A stretch of 64,000 bases of DNA from Pseudoramibacter porci (GTDB taxonomy: Bacteria > Bacillota > Clostridia > Eubacteriales > Eubacteriaceae): the NCBI RefSeq assembly GCF_009696145.1, contig NZ_VUMO01000006.1, positions 1-64,000 on the forward strand, written 5' to 3'. This document shows positions 25,993-34,937 of this stretch, one piece after another (the stretch's first letter is position 1; the number at the start of each line of letters is the position of its first letter). The position numbers and the translations under genes are program-made. The notes beneath the pieces were generated by a model. It was not told the origin of the DNA, did no database searches, and saw only the letters and a program-made list of their open reading frames with translations.

Positions 25993-27015
25993 TTATGCTA
26001 ATGCTGCAGTAACCATCGCCATCTTGTAAACTTCGTCTTCGGTACAACCTCTGGACAAGTCGTTAATTGGGGCATTTAGGCCTTGAAGCACAGGACCGAT
26101 GGCTTCAAATCCACCTAAACGTGATGCGATTTTGTATCCCATATTACCTGCTTCGATCAATGGGAAAATAAAGACATTCGCTTGTCCAGCAACTTTTGAG
26201 TCCGGACATTTTGTCTTGGCAACTTCAGGAGAAACCGCAGCATCGAATTGAAGTTCTCCGTCGATTGCAACATCTGGTGCCATCTTCTGAGCTTCGATAG
26301 TCGCATCGTGTGATAACTGAACGGTGCCGCCCTTTCCAGAACCGTATGTTGAGAATGAGAGGAAGGCAACTTTAGGATCGATACCAAAGATTTTTGCAGT
26401 TTTTGCAGATTCAACACCGACTTCGGCTAATTGTTTTGCCGCACTAAGTGTCACGTTTCCTTCTTTATCAACGCGGTCTTTGTAGTCAATATTGATTGCG
26501 CAGTCAGAGAAAACAAGGCGTTCTTTTTCATCGTTTCTCATCAGAATAAATGAAGAGCTGACGAGATGAGCGCCAGGTTTAGTTTTGATGAGCTGAAGTG
26601 CTGGACGGACAGTATCCGCGGTGGAGTAGGTTGCGCCGCCGAGTAAGCAGTCGGCTTTTCCCATTTTAACGAGCATCGTTCCAAAATAGTTAGTGTGGGA
26701 CAGTGCTTCTCTAACCTGTTCTTCGGTCATTTTACCTTTACGCAGTTCGAGCATGGCATTGACCATTTCATCCATATCTTCTTTTGGATATGTTGCAGGA
26801 TCGATGAATTCTGCATCGTTAATGTGATCGTATTCTTCACTGCGAGTTGCTTTGAATACGGACATGGTGTCGCCAAGTAAAATGACTTTTAATGTTTTAT
26901 CTTTTAATAATTGGTTGGCCGCATGAAGAATTCTCGGATCATCGCCTTCTGGGAAAACAATGGTTTTTGGATTTGCCTTAAGCTGTTCTTTAAAGCCTTC
27001 AAAAATTGATGCCAT
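25993..27015 (-). CDS. pta: Phosphate acetyltransferase
   Basis: Converts acetyl-CoA and phosphate to acetyl phosphate, the first step of substrate-level ATP formation through acetate. From the ATG at 27015 (GGGAGGT upstream) the product MASIFEGFKEQLKANPK is 340 aa, the normal size of the short Pta form with no N-terminal DRTGG domain. Typical segments are FPEGDDPRI, GKADCLLGGATYSTADTVRPALQ and the C-terminal GPVLQGLNAPINDLSRGC. An 18-codon upstream extension in frame is not needed. No ackA is adjacent. Confidence 0.95.
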   Translation of the reverse strand: MASIFEGFKEQLKANPKTIVFPEGDDPRILHAANQLLKDKTLKVILLGDTMSVFKATRSEEYDHINDAEFIDPATYPKEDMDEMVNAMLELRKGKMTEEQVREALSHTNYFGTMLVKMGKADCLLGGATYSTADTVRPALQLIKTKPGAHLVSSSFILMRNDEKERLVFSDCAINIDYKDRVDKEGNVTLSAAKQLAEVGVESAKTAKIFGIDPKVAFLSFSTYGSGKGGTVQLSHDATIEAQKMAPDVAIDGELQFDAAVSPEVAKTKCPDSKVAGQANVFIFPLIEAGNMGYKIASRLGGFEAIGPVLQGLNAPINDLSRGCTEDEVYKMAMVTAALA

Positions 27016-27251
27016 AGGTATAGAACCTCCCTTTAATTTGCAAAATTTTCTTTTTATATTATACCGCACTTTTTATAGATGCGACATTATATTCTTGTCT
27101 TATAAGTAAAAAAATAAGAGAAATAGTGTGTACTTATCTGAGCACAGCGAGAGAAATCTTAGCTTTTTTTTAATTAATTTGTAATTTTGGACATAATCCG
27201 TTAAACTAAATTCAAATGAATTTTATATTAGAATTAAAGGAGTGTGAAAGG

Positions 27252-28238
27252 TTGAAACGTTTGATAACGTTCATCCTCTCTGCGGCGATTATCTGTACAC
27301 CTATTTCTGCCTTGGCAGCGCCGACTCAGCAGGATGTCGAACAATCCAAACAGGAATTGGCTCAAACAACTCAGAAGTTAAAAGATATTCAATCTCAAAT
27401 CGACAAGGCGAACGAAGAATTAACCATTAACCAGTCGCTTTTGCCTCAGCGTGAAGCCGAATACAAAGCTGCGAAAAAGTTGATGGGTAAGCGAGTTCGC
27501 GCGATGTATATGATGGGACAGACATCTGCGCTGGAATATATTTTTTCAGCAAAAAGTTTTTCTCAGATGTTAAGCAATCTGGCCAGTATCCGCTACGTAT
27601 ATGCAAGCGATAATCAAATTGTAGAAAAAGCAGACACTGCAAAAAAAGAACTCGAAGAATCGACTCAATCCATTCAAGAAAATCAGAAAAAGTTGCAGCA
27701 GCAGAAAGAAGAAATTACAAAGCTCCAGCAAACGCAGCAGGGAAAACTTGCTGAACAGTTAGCCAAGCTTTCTTCTCAGGCTGGCAGTGCGGGAAGTTTC
27801 TCAGTACCGGCAGATGTCAGCTCAATTGCAGCATCCAATTCACCAAAAGTTGAAAAGTTTATCCAGATTATGGTAGCTTTGTGTAATGACAACAGTCATG
27901 GCTATTCTCAGGCAAATCGTTGGGGACCGGATTTTGATTGTTCATCATCGATAATTTATTCACTTCGAATGGCTGGTTTTCCGATCAACGCGAATTCAAC
28001 GCATGATTTAGGTGCCGCGCTAAGAGCGAATGGATGGGTTCTTGTTTCGTCACCGTCGCGGGGAGATATTGAATTGGATCCTTCAAGCCATGTTGAATTG
28101 TCTTTGGGAGGTAATAGCTCAGCAGGATTTCATTCAAATCGCGGTCATCCAGAAACAGGAGACCAAACAGGTACAGAAGCAAGTGTCGGGACAAATTGGC
28201 GTTCATATCCACAATATTGGCATTACGCTGGCCAATAA
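27252..28238 (+). CDS. Secreted coiled-coil peptidoglycan hydrolase (NlpC/P60- or amidase-like)
   Basis: TTG start 9 nt after AAGGAG gives a signal peptide (MKRLITFILSAAIICTPISALA), then a long CwlO/PcsB-type coiled coil (about residues 27-175), a Ser/Ala linker and a C-terminal papain-fold hydrolase. The probable nucleophile is C230 in DFDCSSSI and the histidine H280 in SSHVEL. The hydrolase half resembles phage Amidase_5-type enzymes more than classical NlpC. It likely cuts stem-peptide bonds in the wall. The coiled coil suggests activation by an FtsEX-like partner, but none is in the window. Confidence 0.85.
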   Translation: MKRLITFILSAAIICTPISALAAPTQQDVEQSKQELAQTTQKLKDIQSQIDKANEELTINQSLLPQREAEYKAAKKLMGKRVRAMYMMGQTSALEYIFSAKSFSQMLSNLASIRYVYASDNQIVEKADTAKKELEESTQSIQENQKKLQQQKEEITKLQQTQQGKLAEQLAKLSSQAGSAGSFSVPADVSSIAASNSPKVEKFIQIMVALCNDNSHGYSQANRWGPDFDCSSSIIYSLRMAGFPINANSTHDLGAALRANGWVLVSSPSRGDIELDPSSHVELSLGGNSSAGFHSNRGHPETGDQTGTEASVGTNWRSYPQYWHYAGQ

Positions 28239-28254
28239 TGGGCAAGGATGTTAG

Positions 28255-28299
28255 GTGCAGTATCCAGAGAATTTTATACTCTGAGTACTGCACTTTTTT
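28255..28299 (+). terminator. Terminator after the wall hydrolase gene
   Basis: GTGCAGTA (28255-28262) pairs with TACTGCAC, extended inward by CAGAG/CTCTG around a small bulge, and six Ts follow. Confidence 0.8.
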
Positions 28300-28357
28300 A
28301 TTTGGTTCGAAGGGACAGTTTGATATAATATTTTTAATCAGTAAAGCGAGGGATTGT

Positions 28358-29020
28358 ATGAAAGAATACAAAGGAATTATTTTTGATATGGATGGCGTGC
28401 TCCTGGATTCAGAACGCCTCTATAAGCAAATTGAAGCAGACATGTATCAGGCAGTTGGCATTCAGCCAACACAAAAAGAGATTGCAAAAAGTATGGGACG
28501 CGGCTGTGAAAATTGGTGGCAATACCTGAAGAATGTATATCATTTAGATATTGATCCGGCAGCCCAAGCAGAATATGAAAGCCGACGTTATTTTGAGTTA
28601 TTAGATGTACCGGAGAAAAGACCAGCTATTTTTCCAGGTGTCCGTGAATGCTTTGCAGCCTGCCATCATGCAGGATTTCATTTATCGATTGCTTCAGGAT
28701 CAAAACGCTACCTTGTTGATAAAGTGATTGATCTATTAGGGATTAGGCCGTATATTGATGGATTCGTTACATCGGAAGACGTAGAAGTGGGAAAGCCTGA
28801 ACCGGATATCATGGAAGCGGCCGCATCGGTTATGGGTGTTTCACCTGAGGAGTGTTTGGTAATTGACGATGCAACTAACGGCATCATTGCTGGAAAAAAA
28901 GCTGGCGCCGATTCATGGTTGTTCGCCAGTGCAGATGCAGCTTTAGTTGATGCTTCTATAGCGGATGCTGTTGTTCAATCTCATTGGGAAATTATGGATC
29001 GCTTATATCTTTCTAAATGA
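28358..29020 (+). CDS. HAD-superfamily hydrolase, beta-phosphoglucomutase-like
   Basis: A 220-aa phosphatase-type HAD protein. Motif I FDMDGVLLDSE gives nucleophile D10 and acid/base D12; the helical C1 cap follows; motif II is ASGSK, and motifs III/IV are VGKPEPD and VIDDATNGI. The substrate is unknown, probably a phosphosugar or other small phosphate ester. The frame is open upstream to 28196, but GCGAGGGA supports ATG 28358. It shares ATGA with the PAP2 gene. Confidence 0.9.
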   Translation: MKEYKGIIFDMDGVLLDSERLYKQIEADMYQAVGIQPTQKEIAKSMGRGCENWWQYLKNVYHLDIDPAAQAEYESRRYFELLDVPEKRPAIFPGVRECFAACHHAGFHLSIASGSKRYLVDKVIDLLGIRPYIDGFVTSEDVEVGKPEPDIMEAAASVMGVSPEECLVIDDATNGIIAGKKAGADSWLFASADAALVDASIADAVVQSHWEIMDRLYLSK

Positions 29021-29517
29021 AAAATCCTGAAAAAAATTATCAAATATGCTACACAAAGATAAGTGCGCCTTTTAGAAAACATCCTCATTCAGTTGATGCG
29101 CTAAAAATAATCAACAAAGTGTTGACCATTATTCCGTTTGTAATGTATCCGCTTTTGCTTATATTTTTGTGGTCTGAGAAAGACGCAATATTTTGGAAAA
29201 TTTTACTTTATCCGGCTGTTGGTTTCGTTCTTTTAAGCTTATTTCGGAGGGGTATTAACCGAGCAAGGCCCTATCAGACGTGGGCAATTGATCCTTTAAT
29301 TGTAAAAAGAAAAAGGGGATGTTCGATGCCGAGTCGACATGTGTTCTCCTCGGTTGTCATTGCGATGGCATTTGTCAAAGTTGTTCCGATTTTAGGAATA
29401 ATCTTTTTTATTATTAGTTTTTTTACAGGGTTTATTCGAATTGTCGGCGGAGTCCATTACCCGTCGGATGTACTTGTTGGCATTGCGTGTGGTGTTATTG
29501 TTGGATTATTCATATAA
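29017..29517 (+). CDS. PAP2-family membrane phosphatase
   Basis: A 166-aa integral membrane protein with several hydrophobic helices and the PAP2 (type 2 phosphatidic acid phosphatase) motifs: RGINRARPYQ (motif 1), SMPSRHVFSS (motif 2, PSRH in place of the more usual PSGH) and RIVGGVHYPSDV (motif 3, catalytic His and Asp). Relatives dephosphorylate undecaprenyl diphosphate or phospholipid intermediates. It is translationally coupled to the HAD gene by ATGA overlap. Confidence 0.88.
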   Translation: MKNPEKNYQICYTKISAPFRKHPHSVDALKIINKVLTIIPFVMYPLLLIFLWSEKDAIFWKILLYPAVGFVLLSLFRRGINRARPYQTWAIDPLIVKRKRGCSMPSRHVFSSVVIAMAFVKVVPILGIIFFIISFFTGFIRIVGGVHYPSDVLVGIACGVIVGLFI

Positions 29518-29538
29518 GAATAGAGAGGAAATTAGGAT

Positions 29539-29844
29539 ATGACAGAACAGAAATGGATTAAAATAAAGGACAAACTGCCAGAACAACAGCGGGTTTGTCT
29601 AGTAAGCATTATGCATCAATCATCACAGGAAAATTATAAGCATGTTTTAGATCGTGAAGTAGCTTTGGCGGTTTACATTCCACCTTATCAAACCAATGGT
29701 GCATTTATTTTTTTGACCCATTCCAATAGTAAAGACATGGATAATGTTATTTTTAACAATGGACAAGTCGTTGAGTCTGATGGTAGCATTTCATCTAAGA
29801 TTACAGCATGGATGCCTTTACCCGAGCCTGATACAGACGAATGA
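29539..29844 (+). CDS. DUF551-like small protein
   Basis: A 101-aa soluble protein starting KWIKIKDKLPEQQRVCLVSI and ending ITAWMPLPEPDTDE. The Trp/Pro start and the WMPLPEP end are the marks of DUF551, which is usually seen in phages and occasionally near nuclease genes; its function is unknown. It overlaps the following helicase gene by the 4-base ATGA, so the two are probably translated together. Confidence 0.75.
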   Translation: MTEQKWIKIKDKLPEQQRVCLVSIMHQSSQENYKHVLDREVALAVYIPPYQTNGAFIFLTHSNSKDMDNVIFNNGQVVESDGSISSKITAWMPLPEPDTDE

Positions 29845-32237
29845 AAGCAGAACAAGATCGACGAAACAAAAAAATCATTACGCTTTCTGTTCGTGAATTT
29901 GTCGAATTTGTTTATCAGCATGGTAGTATTGATACGCGTTTTGGAAGGGCGCGTCGTGCTCAGGAAGGCGCCATCATCCATCGCAAGCTTCAGAAAAGTA
30001 TGGGCGCCTCTTATCATCCAGAAGTGACGCTTAAATATCAAACCTGCTTTCAAAATCATATTTTTAATTTGTGGGGACGCGCTGATGGAATTGTCTTTCA
30101 GAACGGCAAGCCATGTTTGATTGACGAGATTAAAACGACGACTCGTAATGTTATGACAATTTCGGAAGACGATTATCCAGAGTATTTCGCTCAAGTGAGG
30201 ACTTACGCGTGGATGGTGTGCAGCGAGAATCAATTGGATGAGATTGAAGTACAGCTGACTTTTTACCAAGTTCCAAGCGGCACAATCCGCCAAATAAAAG
30301 AAAAAATTTCATTTGAAGGTTTGTGCGAATATGTTAATAAGATGTTTCGTGAATGGAACAAGTGGATTGATTTACAAAGCCAATTGATGCTTTGGCGTAA
30401 CGACAGTATCCGACGTATGCCCTTTCCGTTTGAAAATTGGCGAAAAGGACAGCATCAAATTGCAAGTGCAGTTTATCGAACGATTGAAGACAAGGGTCTG
30501 CTCATTTGTCAGGCACCGACAGGAATCGGAAAAACGATGGGAGTTTTGATTGGAGCGCTGCATGCTTTGGCCCATGAAAATGGCGATCGTATTTTTTATG
30601 CGACAGCCAGAACGACCGGAACCGAAGCAATAGAAAATGCATTGATGTGCCTACGAGAAAAAAGTGGTTTATCTATTCGATACGTTACACTCATTGCTAA
30701 AGATAAAATTTGCTTAAAAGAGGATAGAAAATGCAATCCCGATGATTGCGAGTACGCTGATCATTTTTTCGATCGTATCAAACCGGCAGTCTATGAATTG
30801 TTACAAGCTGAGGAACAATTTAATAGCCGAAATCTTATTGCCGCATCAAAAAAATATTGTTTATGTCCTTTTGAACTTTCGCTGTATTTGGCAAGATGGT
30901 GCGACGTCATTATTGGCGATTATAATTATATTTATGATCCGGTCATTAGCTTGCAAAGTCTGTGTGAAAACGAAAATAGAGGCAAGAGCATTTTGCTCGT
31001 GGATGAAGCGCATCATCTTGTGGAGCGCGTGCGGGATATGTACAGTAATCGTTTGATCAGTAAACAAAATTTTTTGGAAATCAGAAGAAAAGTCCGCAAA
31101 ATTAATGGTTTTTTCAAAGCGTTGACAGAGGTTATTGATTACCTCGAACAAGAGCGGGTGATGTTAACCGTTCAAAAGACATCGTGGCATGTTGAAAAAC
31201 AATTTCCCATTGACTTATATCACCGTTTAAGAAGCGTTGCACAAACAGGTGAGGTGATGATTTCGCAATACGCGCAGCAGGGAAAAGTGATTGATGAAAA
31301 GGTATTGGAGTTTTACTTTGAAATTCGTCGAATTCTAGTTCTTCACGATACTTACGGGGAAGAGAGCCGAACGTCATTTGCCCTTTCTGATGATCGCAGC
31401 GATATTCACGTTGGGATTCATTGTTTAGATCCGGCATCTGCTATATTTGACAAAGCGCAGATATGTCAATCGGTCATTTATTTTTCAGCTACTTTATCGC
31501 CGCTTGTCTATTTCAAACGCTTTTTAGGCGGATCTCAAATGTCGTTGGTCAATTTGGACTCACCTTACGATGCTAACCATTTATTAGTTTTGACAGCAGA
31601 TCAAATTTCAACGCAATATAAAGATCGGCAGCAGACATTTGAACAGGTTTCTGAAACATTGATCGCTTTTGTTCAAAGCCATGACGGAAATTATTTGTTT
31701 TACTTTCCATCTTATGCTTATATGAATTTGATTTATCAAGATTTTATTAAAAAAGTCCAGACAGCTCAGTTTGATATTATCTGCCAAAAACAGGATATGT
31801 CTTCAAAAGAAAAAGAAGCATATCTCAATCAATTTCGTAAAGATCAAAATAGGAGTTTGGTAGGATTTGCGATTCTAGGTAGTGCTTTCGGTGAGGGCAT
31901 AGACTTAGCAGGAGAATCTTTGATTGGTGTTGCCATTATTGGTGTTGGCCTTCCAATGATCAATAGAGAAAATGACATGCTGCGGAATTATTTTCAGAAA
32001 CTCAATCATCAAGGTTATTGTTATGCTTATATGTATCCCGGGTTTTCTAAAGTTCTTCAAGCGATGGGACGCGTCATCCGCACAGAAACAGATCGCGGCG
32101 TTGCACTTTTAATTGACGATCGCTACAAAGAGGAACGATATCAAAAACTTTTTCCTAAATACATCAATGGACCAGAGCGCGTTCAAAATCGTTCACAGCT
32201 TGAGCAAAAGCTTCGTACCTTTTGGGAAATGTCTTGA
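29841..32237 (+). CDS. PD-(D/E)XK nuclease - XPD/DinG-type Fe-S helicase fusion
   Basis: A 798-aa protein. The N-terminal 180 residues contain a Cas4/RecB-like nuclease core (GRADGIVF...CLIDEIKT, with D and EIK as probable metal ligands, residues 79-98). A superfamily 2 helicase of the XPD/Rad3 group follows: Walker A APTGIGKT (about 224-231), an Fe-S cluster domain with spaced cysteines (KICLKEDRKC, DDC, YCLC; about 290-340), DEAHH near 387, and motifs V-VI near the C-terminus (GEGIDL, QAMGRVIRTE). Expected to unwind DNA 5'-3' and probably cut it in repair. This architecture is known in Clostridia. Confidence 0.88.
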   Translation: MKAEQDRRNKKIITLSVREFVEFVYQHGSIDTRFGRARRAQEGAIIHRKLQKSMGASYHPEVTLKYQTCFQNHIFNLWGRADGIVFQNGKPCLIDEIKTTTRNVMTISEDDYPEYFAQVRTYAWMVCSENQLDEIEVQLTFYQVPSGTIRQIKEKISFEGLCEYVNKMFREWNKWIDLQSQLMLWRNDSIRRMPFPFENWRKGQHQIASAVYRTIEDKGLLICQAPTGIGKTMGVLIGALHALAHENGDRIFYATARTTGTEAIENALMCLREKSGLSIRYVTLIAKDKICLKEDRKCNPDDCEYADHFFDRIKPAVYELLQAEEQFNSRNLIAASKKYCLCPFELSLYLARWCDVIIGDYNYIYDPVISLQSLCENENRGKSILLVDEAHHLVERVRDMYSNRLISKQNFLEIRRKVRKINGFFKALTEVIDYLEQERVMLTVQKTSWHVEKQFPIDLYHRLRSVAQTGEVMISQYAQQGKVIDEKVLEFYFEIRRILVLHDTYGEESRTSFALSDDRSDIHVGIHCLDPASAIFDKAQICQSVIYFSATLSPLVYFKRFLGGSQMSLVNLDSPYDANHLLVLTADQISTQYKDRQQTFEQVSETLIAFVQSHDGNYLFYFPSYAYMNLIYQDFIKKVQTAQFDIICQKQDMSSKEKEAYLNQFRKDQNRSLVGFAILGSAFGEGIDLAGESLIGVAIIGVGLPMINRENDMLRNYFQKLNHQGYCYAYMYPGFSKVLQAMGRVIRTETDRGVALLIDDRYKEERYQKLFPKYINGPERVQNRSQLEQKLRTFWEMS

Positions 32238-32303
32238 ATTATATCGTTGTGTGAAGTTTTGCGCTTTAATGTATTTTATTTATTATATTTGCAAGCAATA
32301 TCA

Positions 32304-32332
32304 ATGACAGAGATTTTCTTTTATGCTAAAAT
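32304..32332 (+). promoter_or_regulatory. Promoter of the AgcS gene
   Basis: ATGACA (32304-32309), a 17-base spacer and an extended -10 TGC-TAAAAT (32327-32332) lie 35 bases before the start codon. Confidence 0.6.
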
Positions 32333-32366
32333 CAAAAATAGTTTGACGTTGAAAGAAGGGGTATTA

Positions 32367-33746
32367 TTGAATTTTGACGAGATCATTTCGACAATTAATA
32401 ATTTTGTTTGGGGCCCTGTAATGCTAACTTTGTTAGTTGGGACAGGTGTTTTTTTAACGATTCGATTAAAATTTTTACCGTGGCGTAATTTGGGATTTGC
32501 GATCAAATCTGTTTTTTCAAAGCCAGATTATTTAGATGAAACGAAGGGGGATATCACACCTTTTCAATCTTTAATGACAGCATTAGCTGCGACAATTGGG
32601 ACTGGCAATATTGTCGGTGTTGCAACAGCAATGGTTTTGGGCGGTCCTGGCGCATTGGTTTGGATGTGGATTGCTGCCATTTTTGGATTGTCTACAAAAT
32701 ACAGCGAATCGGTTCTAGCGGTGAAATATCGAATTAAAAAGGCTAATGGACAAATGGCAGGCGGTCCAATGTACGCCTTAGAACAAGGATTTCCACAAAA
32801 GCAGATTGGCAAGGTTCTAGCGGTCTTATTTGCATTCTTCGCTTCTTTAGCGTCTTTTGGTATTGGCAACATGACACAATCCAATTCTATTTCTGACGCT
32901 TTATTGAGTACATTCCATATTCCAACTTGGATTACTGGCCTTATTATTTTAGTCATGGTTTTTATTGTTCTGGTAGGCGGTATTCAAAGTATTGGACGTG
33001 TTTGCGGAACGATCGTGCCGCTTATGGGTGTTTTTTATTTTTTATCAGGTATTATCGTTATTATCATCAACCATGGGAATTTATTGCCGGGCATCGAAAA
33101 AATATTCCAAATGGCTTTTTCAACGAAAGCAGCTGCCGGTGGCGCGGGAGGCATGATTATTGCTCAAGCACTCCGATACGGTGTTGCACGAGGCGTTTTT
33201 TCAAATGAAGCAGGTTTAGGTTCAGCGCCAATAGCGGCGGCTGCTGCAAAAACAGATCACCCATCACGTCAAGGATATATCAATATGACGGGAACCTTTT
33301 TTGATACAATTATTATTTGTTCAGTTACAGGACTTGTTATTGCATCATCCGGGACATTAGGGCAATTGGATGCACAGGGAAATCCACTTACAGGCGTGAG
33401 ACTCACAATAGCGGCCTTTTCAAGCGCATTAGGGCAATTCGGCGCATTAATTGTTACTATTGGTATTGCACTATTTGCTTTTTCAACCATACTTGGATGG
33501 GAATATTATGGAGAAAAATCTTTTGAATATTTAATCGACCATCCAATCGCTACGAAAATTTATCGTATTATTTATTCCCTCATTACTTATGTAGGGGCGA
33601 CAACGGCGTTGCAGACGATCTGGAATGTCTCTGATACGATGAACGGTTTGATGGCAATTCCAAATTTGATTTGTTTACTGGTATTGTCAGGTGAAGTTGC
33701 AGACCAGTGTTTTGATTTTCAGAAAAAATATCGTGCTAAAAAATAA
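32367..33746 (+). CDS. Sodium:alanine/glycine symporter (AgcS family)
   Basis: A 459-aa polytopic transporter of the AGCS family that takes up alanine or glycine with Na+. About ten hydrophobic segments are seen, with the family signature FQSLMTALAATIGTGNIVGVATA near 70-90 and the conserved GGPMYALEQG and SNEAGLGSAPIAAAAAKT. It starts at TTG 32367 after GAAGGGG; longer in-frame extension upstream is non-conserved. Single-gene unit. Confidence 0.93.
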   Translation: MNFDEIISTINNFVWGPVMLTLLVGTGVFLTIRLKFLPWRNLGFAIKSVFSKPDYLDETKGDITPFQSLMTALAATIGTGNIVGVATAMVLGGPGALVWMWIAAIFGLSTKYSESVLAVKYRIKKANGQMAGGPMYALEQGFPQKQIGKVLAVLFAFFASLASFGIGNMTQSNSISDALLSTFHIPTWITGLIILVMVFIVLVGGIQSIGRVCGTIVPLMGVFYFLSGIIVIIINHGNLLPGIEKIFQMAFSTKAAAGGAGGMIIAQALRYGVARGVFSNEAGLGSAPIAAAAAKTDHPSRQGYINMTGTFFDTIIICSVTGLVIASSGTLGQLDAQGNPLTGVRLTIAAFSSALGQFGALIVTIGIALFAFSTILGWEYYGEKSFEYLIDHPIATKIYRIIYSLITYVGATTALQTIWNVSDTMNGLMAIPNLICLLVLSGEVADQCFDFQKKYRAKK

Positions 33747-33756
33747 AGTAAAAAAC

Positions 33757-33862
33757 TTGACGATAACCAGTATGTGTGATATCTTTATCACGTTATGAAG
33801 CCGCTCACTTATGGTTTAAACAAAAACGTACCTATAGTGGCGAGACTGGTATGAGGAGGAAT
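33757..33862 (+). promoter_or_regulatory. Promoter and L21-type leader of rplU-prp-rpmA
   Basis: TTGACG (33757-33762) is followed at 17 bases by TATCTT. An untranslated leader of about 70 bases then contains AACAAAAACGTACCTATAGTGGCGAGACTGG in parts, the expected position of the Rfam L21 leader upstream of rplU in Firmicutes. The assignment rests on position and a remembered motif and was not checked by covariance. Confidence 0.65.
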
Positions 33863-33867
33863 TTTTC

Positions 33868-34182
33868 ATGTACGCAATTATTAAAACAGGTGGCAAACAA
33901 TATCGCGTTGCCAAGGATGATGTGATCGAAATCGAAAAGTTGAAGGATGTTTCAGTCAACGATGAAATTTCGTTCGATGATGTATTAGCTGTTGGTGAAG
34001 GCGCCGACCTTACTATTGGAACTCCTGTTGTGGAAGGTGCAACTGTAAAAGGCGAAGTGCTTGATCTTTGCAAGAGTCAGAAGGTTATTGTTTATAAGTA
34101 CAAAGCCAAAAAAGATTATCGCCGCAAACAAGGCCATCGTCAGCCGTTTATGAAAGTTAAAATCACGACGATCGAAAAATAA
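33868..34182 (+). CDS. rplU: 50S ribosomal protein L21
   Basis: A 104-aa protein with the L21 start MYAIIKTGGKQYRVAKDD and end RKKQGHRQP-like (RRKQGHRQPFMKVKI). AGGAGG lies upstream. Its TAA shares a base with the prp ATG. Confidence 0.97.
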   Translation: MYAIIKTGGKQYRVAKDDVIEIEKLKDVSVNDEISFDDVLAVGEGADLTIGTPVVEGATVKGEVLDLCKSQKVIVYKYKAKKDYRRKQGHRQPFMKVKITTIEK

Positions 34183-34535
34183 TGATTCAAGTCCGCATCA
34201 CCTATCGCGATGAAACCATTACACACATTGATGTAACGGGCCATAGTGGATATGAAGATAGTGGAAAGGATATTGTTTGTGCTGGCGTTTCTGTTTTGAC
34301 GATCGCATTAATCAATGGAATGATCGAAGTTTTGAATTTTCCTGAGAATGAGGTCGTGGAAAAATATGAACCCGGGGAAACGCGTATTTGTGTTCCACAG
34401 TTAACAGCTGTAGATGAGATGGAACGGAAAGGCAAATTATTGGTTTTGCTTCAAACTTATCTCATTAATATTCGGCTTATTACAGAAACGTACAGTGATT
34501 TTGTTAATATCATCGAAGTTGATGAAACGTGTTAA
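34182..34535 (+). CDS. prp: Ribosomal-processing cysteine protease Prp
   Basis: A 117-aa cysteine protease (YsxB family) that removes the N-terminal extension of L27 in Firmicutes. The catalytic pair H21 (GHSGY) and C33 (KDIVCAGVS) is present. It lies in the diagnostic order rplU-prp-rpmA, and L27 here has the matching cleavage sequence. It starts inside the rplU stop (TAATG). Confidence 0.95.
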   Translation: MIQVRITYRDETITHIDVTGHSGYEDSGKDIVCAGVSVLTIALINGMIEVLNFPENEVVEKYEPGETRICVPQLTAVDEMERKGKLLVLLQTYLINIRLITETYSDFVNIIEVDETC

Positions 34536-34558
34536 CTCAAGAATTGGAGGTAATGATC

Positions 34559-34849
34559 ATGTTAGAAATGAATTTACAGCTTTTTGCTCATAAAAAAGGA
34601 GTTGGGAGTTCAAAGAACGGCCGTGACTCTGAATCAAAACGTTTAGGTGTTAAAAAGGGTGACGGTGCTCATGTTTTAGCTGGCAATATTTTGGTTCGTC
34701 AGCGTGGAACAAAAATTCATCCAGGCAAAAATGTTGGAAAAGGCGGAGATGATACGCTTTTTGCCACGATTGACGGCGTTGTCGCATTTGAACGTTTAGG
34801 GCGTGATAAGAAACAGTGCTCTGTTTATCCGCGTAATTTAGCTGAATAA
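34559..34849 (+). CDS. rpmA: 50S ribosomal protein L27 with Prp-cleaved N-terminal extension
   Basis: L27 reaches the peptidyl-transferase centre with its N-terminus. The precursor of 96 aa begins [14 protein letters not shown]; known Prp cleavage falls after the Phe of LQLF, here F9, exposing AHKKG. ATG 34559, 8 nt after GGAGG, is preferred over two in-frame ATG/GTG codons upstream. Extension plus adjacent prp means processing is expected for ribosome assembly. Confidence 0.96.
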   Translation: MLEMNLQLFAHKKGVGSSKNGRDSESKRLGVKKGDGAHVLAGNILVRQRGTKIHPGKNVGKGGDDTLFATIDGVVAFERLGRDKKQCSVYPRNLAE

Positions 34850-34863
34850 TTAAATCAAGTGAG

Positions 34864-34892
34864 AGCTGTCGCAGCGTCCTGCGGCAGCTTTT
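34864..34892 (+). terminator. Hairpin between rpmA and obg
   Basis: An 11-bp stem AGCTGTCGCAG/CTGCGGCAGCT (one G-T pair) with CGTC loop is followed by a short T-run (TTTT). Likely a partial terminator inside the operon. Confidence 0.65.
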
Positions 34893-34937
34893 ATTCATAT
34901 AAAAGAGAAATAGAGATATATACTACTGGGAGTATTC

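Noticed and set aside
29688-30293. 201-codon minus-strand frame opposite DUF551 and the helicase start
   Set aside because: No SD, and the opposite strand holds two overlapping genes with clear motifs.
29841-32237. A CRISPR-linked Cas4/Cas3-type system
   Set aside because: The nuclease-helicase fusion has XPD-type Fe-S cysteines and no cas genes or repeats nearby.
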